A program made the position numbers and the translations under genes. Of a stretch of 47,645 nt of DNA, positions 34,103 through 42,902 are shown one piece after another. The notes below the pieces were generated by a model. That model had not been told where the DNA came from. It did no database searches and saw only the letters and a program-made list of their open reading frames with translations. This DNA is from Betaproteobacteria bacterium UBA5216. Lineage in GTDB: Bacteria; Pseudomonadota; Gammaproteobacteria; Burkholderiales; SG8-41. Positions within the stretch are counted from its first letter, which is position 1. Each line of letters starts with the position of its first letter. Where the stretch lies: NCBI GenBank assembly GCA_002412495.1, contig DHVE01000023.1, forward strand, positions 1-47,645. Direction: 5' to 3'.

Positions 34103-34760
34103 GTTGCGTCGTCTGGTCTGGTTATGGGTATTCTGCTGCTGCGCCCTGTTTGCATTGCTTGCGCTGCCCAGCGTATCGAATGCGACAACCGCATCCGCGA
34201 GAGCGCGCACGCTCCTTGTGTATGGTGACAGCCTGTCCGCCGGCTACGGCTTGCCCAAGGAGAAAGCCTGGGCGAATTTGCTCGCCGAACGCCTGAAACA
34301 GCAACGCATCGATTATACGGTAGCCAACGCCAGCATCTCCGGTGAGACCACGGTTGGCGGCATGCGGCGCATTCACGCCACGCTCGCGCAACACAAGCCC
34401 GCCATCGTGCTGCTGGCGCTCGGCGCCAATGACGGACTGCGCGGACAAAGCGTCGAGGCCATGCGCAATAATCTTGAAGCCATCATAGATGCGTGCCTGA
34501 AATCAAAATCTCAAGTGGTATTGATCGGCATGCGACTGCCGCCCAACTACGGCAGCGCGTACGCCGGCAAGTTCCACGCGGTTTATGCCGAGGTGGCAAA
34601 AAAATACCAACTGCCACTGGTGCCGTTTTTTCTCGAAGGGTTTGCCGATAGGCCGGATTGGTTTCAGGCAGATGGGATTCATCCCGCGCTACGCGCGCAA
34701 CCGGTGATGCTGGATTCCGTGTGGAAAGCGCTCCATCCGCTGCTGCAACAGAAGCCATAA
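34101..34760 (+). CDS. tesA: GDSL/SGNH arylesterase, TesA-like lysophospholipase
   Basis: A 219-residue secreted SGNH hydrolase with signal peptide (about 1-30, ending SVSNA). Block I YGDSLSAGYGLP has the nucleophilic Ser, GANDG supplies the oxyanion Asn, and DGIHP the Asp-His pair. TesA enzymes hydrolyse acyl-CoA, esters and lysophospholipids in the periplasm. The start at 34101 is set by GGAGGG immediately upstream. In-frame codons extend far upstream inside the antisense ATPase and are not used. Confidence 0.92.
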   Translation: MLRRLVWLWVFCCCALFALLALPSVSNATTASARARTLLVYGDSLSAGYGLPKEKAWANLLAERLKQQRIDYTVANASISGETTVGGMRRIHATLAQHKPAIVLLALGANDGLRGQSVEAMRNNLEAIIDACLKSKSQVVLIGMRLPPNYGSAYAGKFHAVYAEVAKKYQLPLVPFFLEGFADRPDWFQADGIHPALRAQPVMLDSVWKALHPLLQQKP

Positions 34761-34793
34761 ATTACTTTAAAAACAATAACTTACGAAACCCCT

Positions 34794-35561
34794 TTATTTA
34801 CCTCTAGGGTCTGGGATGACGGGCGCTCCACATAATTTCAGGTTCGCGCGCGTGGCCTGCGCAATGCGTAACATTTCGGCGGCGTCCGATGGCGGGTAGT
34901 TACCCTCGATGGTCTTATCCGGCGTGCGCGCGAGCTCTAGCCACTGCTTCAGGGTCGCACGGCACGCGGCGTTGTCCCCCACGCGAAATTGCGTGATCGC
35001 GAGGTCGTTATCCACCCAGGCGTTATCAAGTTCCGTCAGCCAGTTGGAACACTGCCCGGCAATCGGCGCGAGGATGGCGCGCGCTTCGGCAAATAATTTT
35101 TTGTCGTAGGCGGCCTTGAACCGGTCACGCTCCCGACGCACGTAACTGGGCGCGCAGTGCGCCGGCGCCAATGCATACGAGGCTTCGAAATGCGCGCGCG
35201 CGCCGCAATACGTTGAACACGTGCGTTCGTGTTTTGAATCAACCGCGACGCCGGTCTTGTCCACCTTGAAGGTGACGATACACGGCAATTTTGTATCGGC
35301 GCTGTCTTCCATGCGCGACTCACCATTGCGGATCACGCCGGACAGTTCGCAGGTGTGGAAATTGGCGCCGCGCATGTTGAGGTGAAAACGCAAGGCATCG
35401 CCCTTGTCGGGCGCAATACGAAGCACGCCGAAACCGCCGCCCGAAACGTATTCGCCGGGCTTGATTTGTGCATGGGCATTGGGCAGCGAAAACAACATTC
35501 CCGCCGCCAGGGTCACGGTCAAGGCGGCGCGCGGCCGAACAAAACTACGACACCACAACAC
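34794..35561 (-). CDS. Secreted hypothetical protein
   Basis: About 255 residues from a GTG at 35561, although a TTG at 35588 is also possible. Either start overlaps the 3' end of selD. A signal peptide (ALTVTLAAGMLFSLPNAHA) leads to a Cys-containing N-terminal half with GEYVSGGGFGVLRIAPDKGD and a helical C-terminal half in which paired Cys residues recur, likely disulfides. A GLY/LprI-like relation is not evident and no known family is recognised. It is probably cotranscribed with selD, but nothing links it to selenium. Confidence 0.7.
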   Translation of the reverse strand: MLWCRSFVRPRAALTVTLAAGMLFSLPNAHAQIKPGEYVSGGGFGVLRIAPDKGDALRFHLNMRGANFHTCELSGVIRNGESRMEDSADTKLPCIVTFKVDKTGVAVDSKHERTCSTYCGARAHFEASYALAPAHCAPSYVRRERDRFKAAYDKKLFAEARAILAPIAGQCSNWLTELDNAWVDNDLAITQFRVGDNAACRATLKQWLELARTPDKTIEGNYPPSDAAEMLRIAQATRANLKLCGAPVIPDPRGK

Positions 35562-36615
35562 TCGCCGCCCCCGCCCGCATTTCGCCAATCACACACGCAT
35601 CCTTGAAGCCCTGCGACTTGAAGATGTCCATGACTTTCGGCGCTGTCGCCGCATCACACGCCACCAGCAAGCCGCCGGCTGTCTGCGGATCGGTGAGCAT
35701 TTTACGATGCCAATCCGGCGCGCCTTCCGGCAGGCGCACGTGTTCGCCGTAGCTCGCCCAGTTGCGGTCCGATGCACCCGTGACGAATCCCTGCTCGGCC
35801 AAAAATTTGGCGGCGGACAAAATCGGCGTCTTGGCGAATTCCACTGTGGCTTGCAGTTTGGATCCGCGGCAGATTTCAAGCAGGTGTCCGAGCAATCCGA
35901 ACCCGGTGATGTCGGTCAGCGCATGAACGCCGGGCATTTCAGCCAGCTCCTGTCCGGGCGTGTTCAGTTTCGTACAGGCGTCGATCATTTGTTCGTAGGC
36001 TTTTTCGCGCAACGCCCCTTTTTTCAGCGCGGCGCTCATGATGCCCACGCCCAGTCCTTTGCCGAGTATCAATACGTCACCCGGCTGGGCGCGGTCATTG
36101 CGCTTTACTTTATCGGGATGCACCAGGCCCAGCACCACCAATCCATAAATTGGCTCCGGCGAATCAATGGAGTGCCCGCCCGCGATGGGAATACCCGCGA
36201 TGTCACACATGGCCTTGCCGCCCGCGCAAATTTTGCCGATGGCCTCGACCGGCACCTTGCCCACCGGCATGCCCAAAAGCGCCAGCGCCATGAAGGGTTT
36301 TCCGCCCATCGCATAAACATCGGAGATCGCATTGGTGGCGGCGATGCGTCCGAAGTCGAATGGATCATCGACGATCGGCATGAAAAAGTCCGTCGTTGCA
36401 ACAATCGCCTGGGTATCATTGATCTTGTAAACGGCGGCGTCGTCAGCCGACTCATTGCCCACCAGCAGATTCGGAAAATTACCCGTCAGCGGCGACTTGG
36501 AAAGAATTTCGCTCAGCAACGCTGGCGTCAGTTTGCAACCTCACCCGCCGCCGTGCGACAAATGCGTCAGCTTGATGGCGTCGTTTTCGGTGGCGTTCAA
36601 TGTGGGTTTGTTCAT
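35545..36615 (-). CDS. selD: Selenide, water dikinase SelD with selenocysteine at TGA
   Basis: Makes selenophosphate from selenide and ATP, the selenium donor for Sec-tRNA and 2-selenouridine. Read from the ATG at 36615 with the in-frame TGA at 36541-36543 decoded as Sec25, the N-terminus is THLSHGGG-U-GCKLTP. This aligns with the catalytic Cys of E. coli SelD (SHGAGCGCK), so the TGA replaces the active-site Cys in a known selenoprotein family. The rest is intact for 356 residues with the conserved NESADDAAVYKIND and GGHSID blocks and a TAG stop. Treating the TGA as a stop would falsely truncate the gene. Divergent from mnmH with starts 23 bases apart. Confidence 0.93.
36516..36543 (-). promoter_or_regulatory. 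UGA(Sec) codon and candidate bacterial SECIS hairpin
   Basis: Immediately after the TGA, the mRNA can fold GCAA/UUGC (36533-36536 with 36516-36519) and CUG/CAG around the loop ACGC. A G in the apical loop lies about 15 nt after the UGA. Bacterial SECIS elements sit just 3' of the Sec codon within the coding region and need a loop G for SelB. The stem here is short, so the assignment is tentative; the Sec codon itself is well supported by protein alignment. Confidence 0.4.
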
Positions 36616-36638
36616 GATTTCACGTAAACTAGGAAGTG

Positions 36639-37763
36639 ATGAAGACAACGACGGACACGATGGACAATTCAGTTGCAACCACGGGCAAGCCGGCACAGGG
36701 CAGTGGCGCGCGCTCGGCTATCGATGTAACCGTAGCACAACTGACCGGCTTTGACGAGATTATCGATGTGCGCTCGGAGAGCGAATTCGCCGATGACCAT
36801 ATTCCCGGCGCGGTGAATTGCCCGGTGCTCGATGACGTGCAGCGCGTGCAAGTGGGGACGATTTACAAACAGGTGTCGTCTTTCGATGCCAAGAAACTTG
36901 GCGCGGCACTGGTCAGTGAAAATATCGCGCGGCATTTACGTGAACGCTTTCACAAAAACCCGCGTGACTGGCGCCCGCTGGTGTATTGCTGGCGCGGCGG
37001 CGGACGCAGCGGCGCGCTGGCGCATGTGCTGACCCAGATCGGCTGGCGCACCGCGCGGTTGGCGGGCGGCTATAAAGCCTATCGCCGCGCAGTGATCGAT
37101 GATTTGGAAACGTTGCCCGCGAAATACACGTGGCGCGTTGTGTGCGGCATGACCGGCACCGGCAAGAGCCGGCTGCTGCGCGCGCTGGAAGCTGCCGATG
37201 CACAAGTGCTGGATCTCGAAGCATTGGCCGCGCATCGCGGCTCGGTGCTGGGCAATCTACCCGACGCTCTCCAGCCGCCGCAAAAACTGTTTGAGAGCCG
37301 CGTATGGCACGCGCTGCGGGGTTTTGATCCGTCGCGCCCCGTATATGTCGAGGCCGAAAGTAAAAAAATCGGCCAACTGCGTGTGCCCGATGCCTTGATC
37401 GCCGCCATGTGGGCAAGCGAAACCCTCGTGCTGGAAGCGGATGTGCCAACGCGCGTCGCCCTGCTCAAGGAAGAGTATGCACATTTTCTCGGTGATGCCG
37501 GCGCCCTGAATACGCAACTGGAATGCCTCACCGGCTTGCATGGCCATGAAACCATCCAGCGCTGGACCAGCATGGCGCATGCGGGCGCGTGGGATGCTTT
37601 AACCGAGGAACTGCTGATCAAACATTACGATCCGAGCTACACGCGTGCTATCGCCAAGCACTATCCGTCGCTGGATCGCGCGATACGGTTACAGGTAACA
37701 TCCGTCGAGACATCGGCCTTTGCGGCACTCGCGCGACATTATCTGGCTGAAGTTTCTCTTTGA
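36639..37763 (+). CDS. mnmH: tRNA 2-selenouridine synthase MnmH (SelU/YbbB)
   Basis: About 374 residues. An N-terminal rhodanese domain (about 30-150) carries the catalytic Cys117 in YCWRGGGRSG and is followed by a P-loop domain with GMTGTGKSRLL (about 170-180). MnmH replaces sulfur by selenium in 2-thiouridine at tRNA position 34 using selenophosphate from SelD, which fits the divergent selD gene. GTG at 36636, ATG at 36639 and ATG at 36660 are alternative starts; AGGAA lies close to the first two. Confidence 0.93.
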   Translation: MKTTTDTMDNSVATTGKPAQGSGARSAIDVTVAQLTGFDEIIDVRSESEFADDHIPGAVNCPVLDDVQRVQVGTIYKQVSSFDAKKLGAALVSENIARHLRERFHKNPRDWRPLVYCWRGGGRSGALAHVLTQIGWRTARLAGGYKAYRRAVIDDLETLPAKYTWRVVCGMTGTGKSRLLRALEAADAQVLDLEALAAHRGSVLGNLPDALQPPQKLFESRVWHALRGFDPSRPVYVEAESKKIGQLRVPDALIAAMWASETLVLEADVPTRVALLKEEYAHFLGDAGALNTQLECLTGLHGHETIQRWTSMAHAGAWDALTEELLIKHYDPSYTRAIAKHYPSLDRAIRLQVTSVETSAFAALARHYLAEVSL

Positions 37764-37887
37764 TAACAGGGTGATAGCGCGTCGCTCGTGCGACCAACGG
37801 CGCAGCCCTTGCGCGATAGTCCCGGTTGCGCCACCATAAACAAACGTTACCTCTGTTACACGTTTTTTTTATCGGCCCGCGACACGA

Positions 37888-38358
37888 ATGACTGACCAAC
37901 CCGTTCCCGACTTTGAATTGCCCGCCACGAGCGGCAAAACCTTCAGCACGCGGAACACCGGCAAGCCCTGTGTTCTGTATTTTTACCCCAAGGACAACAC
38001 ACCAGGCTGCACGGCCGAGGGCCAGCAATTTCGCGATCTGCATGCGCAGTTTGCAAAACTGGGATGTGCAATCTATGGCGTGTCGCGCGACAGCTTGAAG
38101 TCGCATGAAAACTTCAAGGCCAAGATGAGCTTTCCGTTTGAGTTGCTGTCCGATGCCGATGAAGTCGCTTGCAAGGCTTTTGATGTCATCAAGATGAAAA
38201 ACCTGTACGGTAAGAAGGTGCGCGGCATCGAGCGCAGTACGTTTGTGATCGACGCCAAGGGCATTCTGCGGCGCGAGTGGCGCGGCGTTAAAGTGCCCGG
38301 CCATGCGCAAGAGGTGCTGGAGTTTGTAAAAACAATTCAAAAACAATTGGTTATGTAA
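37888..38358 (+). CDS. bcp: BCP/PrxQ-type peroxiredoxin
   Basis: A 156-residue thiol peroxidase reducing hydroperoxides in the cytoplasm. The active site YPKDNTPGC places the peroxidatic Cys at 41. The resolving Cys that many BCP/PrxQ proteins have five residues later is Gln46 here, so regeneration must use another Cys (Cys60 or Cys97) or an external thiol. The rest (YGVSRDSLKSHENF, ERSTFVIDAKG) fits the family. It lies 124 bases after mnmH, with its own upstream region that includes an A/T-rich CGTTTTTTTT stretch. Confidence 0.92.
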   Translation: MTDQPVPDFELPATSGKTFSTRNTGKPCVLYFYPKDNTPGCTAEGQQFRDLHAQFAKLGCAIYGVSRDSLKSHENFKAKMSFPFELLSDADEVACKAFDVIKMKNLYGKKVRGIERSTFVIDAKGILRREWRGVKVPGHAQEVLEFVKTIQKQLVM

Positions 38359-38381
38359 CACACTTCCCGCCCAGGACAATC

Positions 38382-39848
38382 ATGAGCCAGCGCAAGCCCA
38401 CCCCTGCTTCAGTCGCCCCCGCGTCCGCCAGCGTTACCCGGCTTCACACGCCCGCCAAGCAGGCCAAGCTGTTTGTGCTCGACACCAATGTCCTGATGCA
38501 CGATCCGACGAGCTTGTTCCGCTTTGAGGAGCACGACCTTTTCATTCCGATGGCGACGCTGGAAGAACTGGATGATCACAAAAAGGGCATGTCCGAAGTC
38601 TCGCGCAATGCACGTCAGGCAAGCCGCTACCTCGATGAATTGATCAGCCATGCCTCCGCCGATATCGCGGAAGGCATTGCGTTGTCCGCGCATGGCGACA
38701 AAAATGCCAATGGCCGGTTGTTCCTGCAAACGGAATCCATCAATGGCGAACTGCCCGCGCGGCTGCCGGGCGGCAAGGCCGACAATCAGATCATTGCCGT
38801 CGTCAAACACTTGCAGGAGCAGCTAGCCAAGCGTCAAGTGATCCTGGTGTCCAAGGACATCAACATGCGCATCAAGGCGCGCGCGCTCGGGTTTGCCGCG
38901 GAAGATTATTTCAACGACAAGGCACTGGAAGACACCGATCTGCTCTACACCGGCGTGCGCGCCCTGCCCGCAGGCTTTTGGGAAACGCACGGCAAGAACA
39001 TGGAATCCTGGCAGCAGGCCGGGAACACCTATTACCGGGTGCACGGCCCCGTGTGCGGCAGCCTGATCGTCAACGAGATGGTGTATCTCGACGGCAACGA
39101 GGGCGACAAGCCGTTTCAGGCCAAGGTTATTGAAGTCAGCGGCAAGACCGCGATTCTGCAAACACTGAAGGACTACAGCCACGTTCGCAACAATGTGTGG
39201 GGCATCGCCGCGCGCAACCGCGAACAGAATTTCGCGCTGAATCTCCTGATGAATCCCGACATCGATTTCGTGACTCTGCTTGGGCAGGCCGGCACGGGTA
39301 AAACGTTGTTGACGCTGGCCGCCGGCCTGATGCAGACGCTCGAAACCAAGCTCTATAGCGAAATCATCATGACGCGCGTTACCGTGCCGGTCGGCGAGGA
39401 CATCGGGTTTCTGCCCGGCACCGAAGAAGAGAAAATGAATCCGTGGATGGGCGCGCTCGAAGACAATCTGGATGTGCTCAACAAAACCGACGATTCCGCA
39501 GGAGAATGGGGCCGCGCCGCGACGCGCGATTTGATCCGTTCGCGCATCAAGGTCAAGTCGCTCAACTTCATGCGCGGCAGAACGTTTTTAAACAAGTATC
39601 TGGTGATCGATGAAGCACAAAACCTCACACCCAAGCAGATGAAAACGCTGATTACGCGCGCCGGCCCCGGCACGAAAGTCGTGTGCCTCGGCAACATCTC
39701 GCAGATCGACACGCCCTATCTCACCGAAGGCAGTTCAGGCATCACCTACGTGGTGGATCGCATGAAAGGCTGGCTGCACAGCGGGCATATCACCCTGACA
39801 CGCGGCGAACGCTCGCGGCTGGCGGATCACGCGGGGGAAGTGCTTTAA
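38382..39848 (+). CDS. PhoH-like protein with N-terminal PIN domain (YlaK/PhoH2 type)
   Basis: A 488-residue protein. The PIN ribonuclease domain starts KLFVLDTNVLMHDP (about 29-42), with acidic residues in MATLEELDDHKKG and later VSKDINMRIKARALG. The PhoH ATPase domain has Walker A GQAGTGKTLLTLAAG (about 300-314) and Walker B YLVIDEAQNLTPKQMKT. PhoH2-type proteins are RNA helicase/ribonucleases. Upstream AGGA matches a modest ribosome site. It is convergent with dnaB, leaving 11 bases between the stop codons. Confidence 0.93.
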   Translation: MSQRKPTPASVAPASASVTRLHTPAKQAKLFVLDTNVLMHDPTSLFRFEEHDLFIPMATLEELDDHKKGMSEVSRNARQASRYLDELISHASADIAEGIALSAHGDKNANGRLFLQTESINGELPARLPGGKADNQIIAVVKHLQEQLAKRQVILVSKDINMRIKARALGFAAEDYFNDKALEDTDLLYTGVRALPAGFWETHGKNMESWQQAGNTYYRVHGPVCGSLIVNEMVYLDGNEGDKPFQAKVIEVSGKTAILQTLKDYSHVRNNVWGIAARNREQNFALNLLMNPDIDFVTLLGQAGTGKTLLTLAAGLMQTLETKLYSEIIMTRVTVPVGEDIGFLPGTEEEKMNPWMGALEDNLDVLNKTDDSAGEWGRAATRDLIRSRIKVKSLNFMRGRTFLNKYLVIDEAQNLTPKQMKTLITRAGPGTKVVCLGNISQIDTPYLTEGSSGITYVVDRMKGWLHSGHITLTRGERSRLADHAGEVL

Positions 39849-39859
39849 CGCGCCTACAC

Positions 39860-41263
39860 CTAGTAAGAGTCGCCACCCGCGTAGTTCTCGAACCGGGTGT
39901 GCCGTCCGAGGAAGGTTAACGTCACGGGCCCGGTGGGGCCGTTACGCTGCTTGGCGACGATGACTTCCGCCTTGCCTTTGCTTGCTTCATTGGTGGGGTT
40001 ATAGACTTCGTCACGATAAATGAACATGATCAGGTCGGCGTCCTGCTCGATAGCGCCCGATTCACGCAAGTCCGACATCATCGGCCGCTTGTCCACGCGT
40101 GATTCCACGCTGCGGTTCAACTGCGAGAGCGCAATCACCGGCACTTTCAATTCCTTGGCAAGGCTTTTGAGGCCGCGCGAAATTTCCGCCACTTCGGTGG
40201 CACGGTTTTCCTCGCGTCCGGACGCCGAGCCGCTCATCAGCTGCAGATAGTCCACCACGATCAGGTTCAAGCCGCCGGTCTCGCGATGCAGGCGCCGAGC
40301 GCGCGTGCGCACTTCGAGTGTATTGAGGCCCGCGGTATCGTCGATGTGGATATTCGCGTCGTTCAGTTTACCAACCGCGTCCACCAGCTTGGGCCATTCA
40401 CTTTCTTCAAACGTCCCGGATCGCAATTTGTGCTGATCGACGCGGCCGACGGAACCGATCATGCGCAGCGCGAGTTGCGTGCCCGACATCTCCATGCTGA
40501 ACACGGCTGCGGTTTTTTTCAGATTCAGCGTAACGTACTCGACAATATTCATCGCGAGTGCGGTCTTGCCCATGGAGGGCCGCGCGGCAATGATGATAAG
40601 TTCGCCGGCCTGCAAACCGGAGGTCATGCGATCCAGATCGACATAACCGGTGGCTAAGCCGATCACGTCGTCCTTGTTTTCGCGGCTGTAAAGCATGTCG
40701 ATACGCTCGACCGTTTCGGTTAGTAGCGGATCGATTTTTACAAAACCTTGCTTAGCCTTGGCGCCGACTTCGGCTATCTGGAATATTTTCGACTCTGCCT
40801 CGTCGATCATAGCTGCAGCATCCCGCCCCGCAGGGTTATACGCGGCATCGGCGATCTCCGTACCCGCCGCCGCCAACTGGCGCATGATGGCGCGCTCGCG
40901 CACGATCTCGGCATAGCGCCGGATGTTGGCGGCACTCGGCGTGTTGAGCGCGAGCGACCCCAGATACGCCTGACCGCCCGCTTCTTCGAGTTTCGCGCTT
41001 CGCTCCAGGCTTTCGGCCACGGTCAGCACATCGGCCGGTTTGCCGTTTTCAATCAGCAGAATGATGTGCTGAAAAATCAGCCGATGATCCGCGCGATAAA
41101 ACTCGTTTTCACCAACGATATCCGATACGCGATCCCATGCGGTGTTGTCGAGCAGCAATCCGCCCAGCACCGATTGCTCTGCCTCGATCGACTGCGGCGG
41201 CAACCGCAGGGCGTCCATCTGCGGATCTTTGACAAAACTGCTGACGACTTGCATGGCGCACAT
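39860..41263 (-). CDS. dnaB: Replicative DNA helicase DnaB
   Basis: A 467-residue hexameric helicase. The N-terminal domain begins LRLPPQSIEAEQSVLGGLLLD. RecA-fold motor motifs are Walker A ARPSMGKTALAMNIV (about 232-246), NLIVVDYLQLMSG and ALSQLNRSVESR. No intein is present. In-frame ATG codons at 41263, 41254 and 41218 are all possible starts. It follows rplI on the same strand but is separated by a strong terminator, so it probably has its own promoter in the AT-rich gap. Confidence 0.96.
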   Translation of the reverse strand: MCAMQVVSSFVKDPQMDALRLPPQSIEAEQSVLGGLLLDNTAWDRVSDIVGENEFYRADHRLIFQHIILLIENGKPADVLTVAESLERSAKLEEAGGQAYLGSLALNTPSAANIRRYAEIVRERAIMRQLAAAGTEIADAAYNPAGRDAAAMIDEAESKIFQIAEVGAKAKQGFVKIDPLLTETVERIDMLYSRENKDDVIGLATGYVDLDRMTSGLQAGELIIIAARPSMGKTALAMNIVEYVTLNLKKTAAVFSMEMSGTQLALRMIGSVGRVDQHKLRSGTFEESEWPKLVDAVGKLNDANIHIDDTAGLNTLEVRTRARRLHRETGGLNLIVVDYLQLMSGSASGREENRATEVAEISRGLKSLAKELKVPVIALSQLNRSVESRVDKRPMMSDLRESGAIEQDADLIMFIYRDEVYNPTNEASKGKAEVIVAKQRNGPTGPVTLTFLGRHTRFENYAGGDSY

Positions 41264-41334
41264 AAGCTATTGTTTTTATTGGATATTTATTTGATATAAG
41301 AATTAGCCGAGCGGCGCGCGGATGATCAATCTAC

Positions 41335-41366
41335 ATAAAAAAAAGGGCTGTTGCCAGCCCTTTTTT
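41335..41366 (-). terminator. Intrinsic terminator after rplI (bidirectional)
   Basis: AAGGGCTG (41343-41350), loop TTGC and CAGCCCTT (41355-41362) form a perfect 8-bp stem. Going leftward (minus strand, after rplI) the transcript ends in a U-run from the A-tract at 41337-41344; rightward there is a T-run to 41366. It separates the ribosomal operon from dnaB. Confidence 0.88.
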
Positions 41367-41405
41367 GTAACGCAAAAAAAGTGTTTCGAATTAACGCATT
41401 AGTAA

Positions 41406-41858
41406 CTACGCGGCCTCGCCCAAAACCGAAACGGTAATTCCAACCACCACATCGGCGTGCAACGCAATTTTGAGCTGCGTGTCGCCTATCGTCTTGATCG
41501 GACCATCCGGCATGCGTATCGATGCCTTTGCGACTTCGTGCCCCTGCTTTTTCAGCGCGGCCGAGATGTCACTGTTGGTCACAGAACCAAACAGCTTGCC
41601 ATCGACGCCAGCCTTCTGCGTGATCTGCACCATCAGGCCATCGAGTTTTGCGGCTGCGGCTTGCGCGGCGGCCAATGCATCGTTCTGCGCTTTTTCGAGT
41701 TCAGCACGGCGCTTTTCAAACTCCGCAAGATTCGCCGGGGTGGCGCGCTTGGCCTTGCCGTGCGGGATCAGAAAGTTGCGCGCGAAGCCGTCCTTGACCT
41801 TGACCACATCACCGAGCTGGCCGAGGTTGACGATTTTTTCGAGTAATATGATTTGCAT
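41406..41858 (-). CDS. rplI: 50S ribosomal protein bL9
   Basis: 150 residues, standard length. The N-terminal domain starts MQIILLEKIVNLGQLGDVVKVKDGFARNFLIPHGKA, with the long connecting helix rich in Ala/Glu/Lys (about 45-80) and the C-terminal rRNA-binding domain carrying DGKLFGSVTN. It is the last gene of the rpsF operon, 9 bases after rpsR, followed by the terminator at 41335-41366. Confidence 0.97.
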   Translation of the reverse strand: MQIILLEKIVNLGQLGDVVKVKDGFARNFLIPHGKAKRATPANLAEFEKRRAELEKAQNDALAAAQAAAAKLDGLMVQITQKAGVDGKLFGSVTNSDISAALKKQGHEVAKASIRMPDGPIKTIGDTQLKIALHADVVVGITVSVLGEAA

Positions 41859-41867
41859 GTCGGCTCC

Positions 41868-42158
41868 TTAGTGCAGATCGGTATACGGCAGCAAACCCAA
41901 GTAGCGGGCGCGTTTAACCGCCACCGACAACTGGCGCTGATATTTTGCCTTGGTGCCGGTAATGCGCGCCGGAATCAGCTTGCCGTTTTCATTGATGAAA
42001 TCCTTGAGAAGCGCGATATCCTTGTAGTCGATCTGCGTGATCTTCTCGGCGGTGAAGCGACAGAACTTGCGGCGGCGGAACAACGCATTGCCGCGCTTTT
42101 TGTTCTTGTCGTTCAACTTGCCCTTGTTCTTGCCAAACCTGCCTTTACCCATGGCCAT
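41868..42158 (-). CDS. rpsR: 30S ribosomal protein bS18
   Basis: About 96 residues from the ATG at 42158, preceded by AAAGGATA. Upstream in-frame codons overlap priB and are not used. The core FRRRKFCRFTAEKITQIDYKDIA and the ending GTKAKYQRQLSVAVKRARYLGLLPYT are diagnostic. The N-terminus has an extra lysine/asparagine-rich stretch (GRFGKNKGKLNDKNKKRG) compared with E. coli, seen in several betaproteobacteria. Confidence 0.96.
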   Translation of the reverse strand: MAMGKGRFGKNKGKLNDKNKKRGNALFRRRKFCRFTAEKITQIDYKDIALLKDFINENGKLIPARITGTKAKYQRQLSVAVKRARYLGLLPYTDLH

Positions 42159-42181
42159 GATCGGTATCCTTTGTATTCGTG

Positions 42182-42472
42182 TTAAGCAATATTGGTTACG
42201 TGCAAAATGATCTGTGTGCCGACACGGCTTTTTTTCGCCAGAAACCCGGTCACCTGTAACGCCGTCCCCGGCTTTAACCGGGACAGCGCCGTGGCGATTT
42301 CGCCAATTCCCACACACCCTACTTCGCATTCAACCTGCCGCTGCATGCCGGCTTCGGTTTGCGTTGACCCGTGACTGAGCTGTAATCGCACCAGCGGCAA
42401 CCCTGCGGGGGTATGGCGTAAAGGTTCTATCGCGGTGATGGTTCCTGAAAGCGTAACCGTGTTGGCTTGCAA
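42182..42472 (-). CDS. priB: Primosomal replication protein PriB (N)
   Basis: A 96-residue single OB-fold protein starting at TTG 42472, 7 bases after rpsF. VTLSGTITAIEPLRHTPAG and PLVRLQLSHGS match PriB, as does the location between rpsF and rpsR. It binds ssDNA and stimulates PriA at restarted forks. Cys residues in EVGCVGIGE are not typical zinc ligands. Confidence 0.93.
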   Translation of the reverse strand: MQANTVTLSGTITAIEPLRHTPAGLPLVRLQLSHGSTQTEAGMQRQVECEVGCVGIGEIATALSRLKPGTALQVTGFLAKKSRVGTQIILHVTNIA

Positions 42473-42479
42473 TGCCCGG

Positions 42480-42866
42480 CTACGCCGCGGGTTGGTCCGC
42501 AGCGGGCGCCGCAGCCGCTCTCGGCGCGTCGTCGGACAAACGGGGCCGCTCTTCGCGCATCATCGGCGAAGGAGTGGTCACCGCGGCATCCATGGACACG
42601 ATCAAATGACGTAACACGGCGTCGTTGAACTTGAACGCGTGTTCGAGTTCCAGCAGTGTTTCGTTATCGATTTCGATGTTCATCAGCACGTAATGTGCCT
42701 TGTGCATCTTTTGCATGGGAAAGGTCATCTGGCGACGGCCCCAGTCCTCATGGCGATGGATTTTGCCGCCACGCCCGGTAATCATCTGGGTGTAGCGCTC
42801 GACCATGCCCGGCACCTGCTCGCTCTGGTCCGGATGGACGATAAAAACGACTTCGTAATGTCGCAT
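42480..42866 (-). CDS. rpsF: 30S ribosomal protein bS6
   Basis: A 128-residue protein starting MRHYEVVFIVHPDQSEQVPG. The ferredoxin-like fold includes KIHRHEDWGRRQMTFPMQKM and HYVLMNIEID. The C-terminal tail after about residue 100 is Pro/Ala-rich and extended. Strong AAGGAG ribosome site 8 bases before the ATG. First gene of the rpsF-priB-rpsR-rplI operon. Confidence 0.97.
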   Translation of the reverse strand: MRHYEVVFIVHPDQSEQVPGMVERYTQMITGRGGKIHRHEDWGRRQMTFPMQKMHKAHYVLMNIEIDNETLLELEHAFKFNDAVLRHLIVSMDAAVTTPSPMMREERPRLSDDAPRAAAAPAADQPAA

Positions 42867-42902
42867 GTATAAATCTCCTTATGGGCGATGCTGCTTGATT
42901 AG

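Noticed and set aside
36541..36543. selD as a pseudogene with a premature stop
   Set aside because: The TGA falls exactly at the catalytic Cys position of SelD, where Sec is known, and both flanks are intact.
35404..36627. 407-codon frame antisense to selD
   Set aside because: It overlaps a strongly conserved enzyme along its length and shows no recognisable domain or start signal.
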